Origin: Clusia tigrina
Lineage: Eukaryota; Arthropoda; Insecta; Diptera; Clusiidae
Direction: 5' to 3'
Assembly: GCA_920105625.2 (NCBI GenBank)
Contig: OV050031.1
Location: forward strand, 48,078,925-48,142,924
Length of the DNA: 64,000 bases
The notes beneath the pieces were generated by a model. The model was not told where the DNA came from. It was given only the letters and a program-made list of their open reading frames with translations, and did no database searches. Positions 62,079 through 64,000 of this stretch are shown one piece after another. Each line of letters begins with the position of its first letter. Position 1 is the first letter of the stretch. A program made the translations under genes and the position numbers.

Positions 62079-63335
62079 TGATTAAAGCGAATGTAACGTA
62101 AACGCTCGCTTTCTATTTTTGCATACATATCAACAATATATTGATGGTACAGTTGACGGCATTTAAGAATATGGTTATCTTCGTTCACTCTTTTCATTAT
62201 GCGATAGGCATAGAAATTCATTGCGCTAAATTTTTACTTAATTCGGCACCTAATTAAACGAAGTAACTAACGAAGTTATTATTAATAATAAATAACAAAT
62301 GGTTCGTTGATATTGTAGTTGTGCTGTTTACCTGTTGTTGGATTCATTTGCATGGTATTAATGTGATATCCATTCTCGCCTTCCCAAAATATTAAAGGAT
62401 ATTGCAATCCGTCGTACGATCGATGTATATCTTGGGTGGTTTAAAGGGCATTGTTTCGATGCATGATGCGGAAGTCTCTACGCTCAAATGATTCACCTAC
62501 CATAACAACACCGACTTCATCAACGGTTGGAGCATTGAATCTGCGTTGATGTTCACCGAGCGGAAGCTTATTAGCTTTGATAATAATCATGTAACCATCA
62601 TTTTGCAATTGATTTTAAACCCTTTTGAAAACACGAATCATTGGTTTTTCTCAGCCAAGAATGGTTGGAACGTAGAAACTACTGAGCGTTCATTCACTCT
62701 ATCAGTATGCTGATTTTGGCAAAGAACGTTCACTTGGCCTTCTAAATCGCCCATGAAGTAAATTTGAAAAATTTTGGTGTTTCAATCGGCATCGGAAGCA
62801 AAGAACCATATTGATGATAAATTTGGCCTTGAATCTTGAAGGTGGACTCGAAATTACGACCTTGTGCGTCAGTATTTGAAATAATGTTAGCCGCAAACGA
62901 TGTCATTTGGAAGCAGTTATTGAATTTTCCAATTTTGTTTAAGAATATTTTTGATATGTCATCTGTTCCAAACTGTAATTACTTCAATGGTTCTGGAGCT
63001 GAATTAAGTAATGGTAGAATCACTTTCCCAGATGCGCAGCACATTCCAGCAGTTTCATTTTTGAATTTCAAAGCATGACAGTGTGGGCATTCTTTATCCA
63101 TTTTGCCAATTGAAATTTTTGTGTGGGAACTGTAGTGAATGTCGGGTGCATATTCAAATGCAATACCATTAAAGGAAGACATTTGCAATGCCCTAATCGT
63201 TTGCATGCTTGTTCGATTTACCAATTGGTTTTCAGCTCGATTGTCATCTGTCATACGTTGTCGTGATGTTTCCCGTGTTGATTGCGATTGAGAAAGGCGT
63301 TCCGTTCGTTGTACTGCATTTTCTTGTGCACGCAT
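62079..63335 (-). pseudogene. Helitron protein: zinc finger and Helitron-like N-terminal domain
   Basis: 63335-62979 starts with an Arg/Gln-rich part (TERLSQSQSTRETSRQRMTD), then ALQMSSFNGIAFEYAPDIHY and CPHCHALKFKNETAGMCC, the usual Helitron finger. Further on: KANKLPLGEHQRRFNAPTVD, EVGVVMVGESFERRDFRIM, a stop, then HRSYDGLQYPLIFWEGENGY (62580-62370) and, after a likely 82-bp intron (62250-62331), MNFYAYRIMKRVNEDNHIL. A second likely intron is 62013-62076 (GT/AG). Frame changes at several points between 62980 and 62600. Confidence 0.78.
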
Positions 63336-63500
63336 CTGTGCAATGTGAATGCGTCTGTTTTCATTTGACTACGATTGTTCTTCTGGTGTCAATTGCGCTC
63401 GGTGCTTTCGAACATATTGTGTACTTCGCGGTGTGCGACCAACATTCGATCGTGTTGGTTGAGGAATTGTTCAGTAAAGTCAGTAGTTGGAAACTATGAA

Positions 63501-64000
63501 AAAAATCCAAACATATAGTCACACTAAACATAGCGCGCACAAAACAACGAAATTAAATGAATATAAATTGAGATTATGTTGACACCCCGCTCATTGTGTA
63601 ACGAAATCCAAATATTTTTGTTTGATAAATCATATGAAATAACAATAACAGCGACACCATTTATACTTATAATTGTATTCAAATGGAATATTATACATTA
63701 CGTTAAATGTAGCTTATTAAATGTAGAGGTTGAATATGTGTCTTGATATGGAATGACTGGCAAACTTAAGAAAAATGGCATGTCACAATGAAAGCGTATA
63801 AGTTGTCAAAGTGAAATGTAGTGGCGCCATCAATGCAATATTTTAGTAAACAAAAACTGTTTCCCTTCATTAAATCGAAAACCAAAAATATATTAAGTCA
63901 GTTAAAAAAATGTTTTCATCACTTCAAAACTTTGTAAGGTAGAATGCCTTAATTTTTATTGTGTGTTAATTAAAAATTGTAATTGTCCACCTATCGGTTC
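63501..64000. other. No gene seen
   Basis: AT-rich sequence that may include the Helitron 5' leader or its flank. No ORF, repeat end or inverted repeat could be supported. Confidence 0.4.

Larger units (their letters stand above)
59089..63500 (-). mobile_element. Helitron, decayed, 3' end missing
   Basis: A minus-strand Rep/helicase gene runs from about 63335 to 59089 with N-terminal zinc part, Helitron-like N domain, Rep nuclease and Pif1-type helicase in the usual order. The helicase is cut at 59089 by the copia fragment, before its last motifs, so the CTRR end and 3' hairpin are absent. The 5' TC end was not identified; 63500 is a guess. Multiple stops and frameshifts. Confidence 0.82.

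Overview
This is eukaryotic, AT-rich DNA from a fly, most likely a higher dipteran such as a tephritid fruit fly. That rests on the transposon set (jockey-, I-, LOA-, RTE- and CR1-like LINEs, gypsy elements with a tRNA-Ser type primer site, a copia element with the internal tRNA-iMet primer site, mariner, Harbinger, Helitron and a GTCY-type dipteran repeat). The species cannot be fixed from the sequence. I found no convincing host gene, tRNA, rRNA or CRISPR. Almost every base that can be read belongs to a transposable element, often one inside another.

Layout. 1-4123: a gypsy element on the minus strand (pol running off the left edge, gag, tandem-repeat leader, 5' LTR), inserted in an intron of a Harbinger Myb/SANT-like gene (4124-4890). 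5612-19190: a CR1-like LINE (minus, 'LINE X') split by Jockey A (plus, 6492-15755, 8-bp target duplication). Jockey A is itself broken by a mariner (about 9640-10757) and by Jockey B (minus, about 11092-15550). 19547-20092: a short I-like LINE tail with a 14-bp target duplication. 20107-21960: no recognisable gene. 21980-27470: decayed Jockey C (plus), a 5'-truncated RTE-like LINE (plus) and a decayed gypsy element (minus).

27705-50805 is a nest four levels deep: a CR1-like LINE (minus, 'LINE Y') holds a probable solo LTR (28946-49944), which holds a gypsy element with both LTRs (29485-49096, minus). Two further elements sit in its gag: a copia element (37075-41348) and a complete LOA-type LINE (41423-47168). 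The LOA-type LINE has both ORFs open, a TAATG ORF junction and a 5' end that can be drawn as an HDV-like ribozyme. It is the only element here that looks capable of moving itself.

50806-56125: a 257-bp MITE, then a Harbinger fragment split by a GTCY-type retroposon (17-bp target duplication). That retroposon carries a deleted Harbinger copy with both inverted repeats, a 509-bp tandem duplication and a mariner with an internal duplication. 56190-59088: a copia RNase H fragment (minus) split by a LINE with a (CCTAA)n tail. 59089-63500: a decayed Helitron (minus) with Rep and helicase and two likely introns. The genes do not form a host pathway. Each set serves its own element, and nesting order, target duplications and LTR identity give relative ages.
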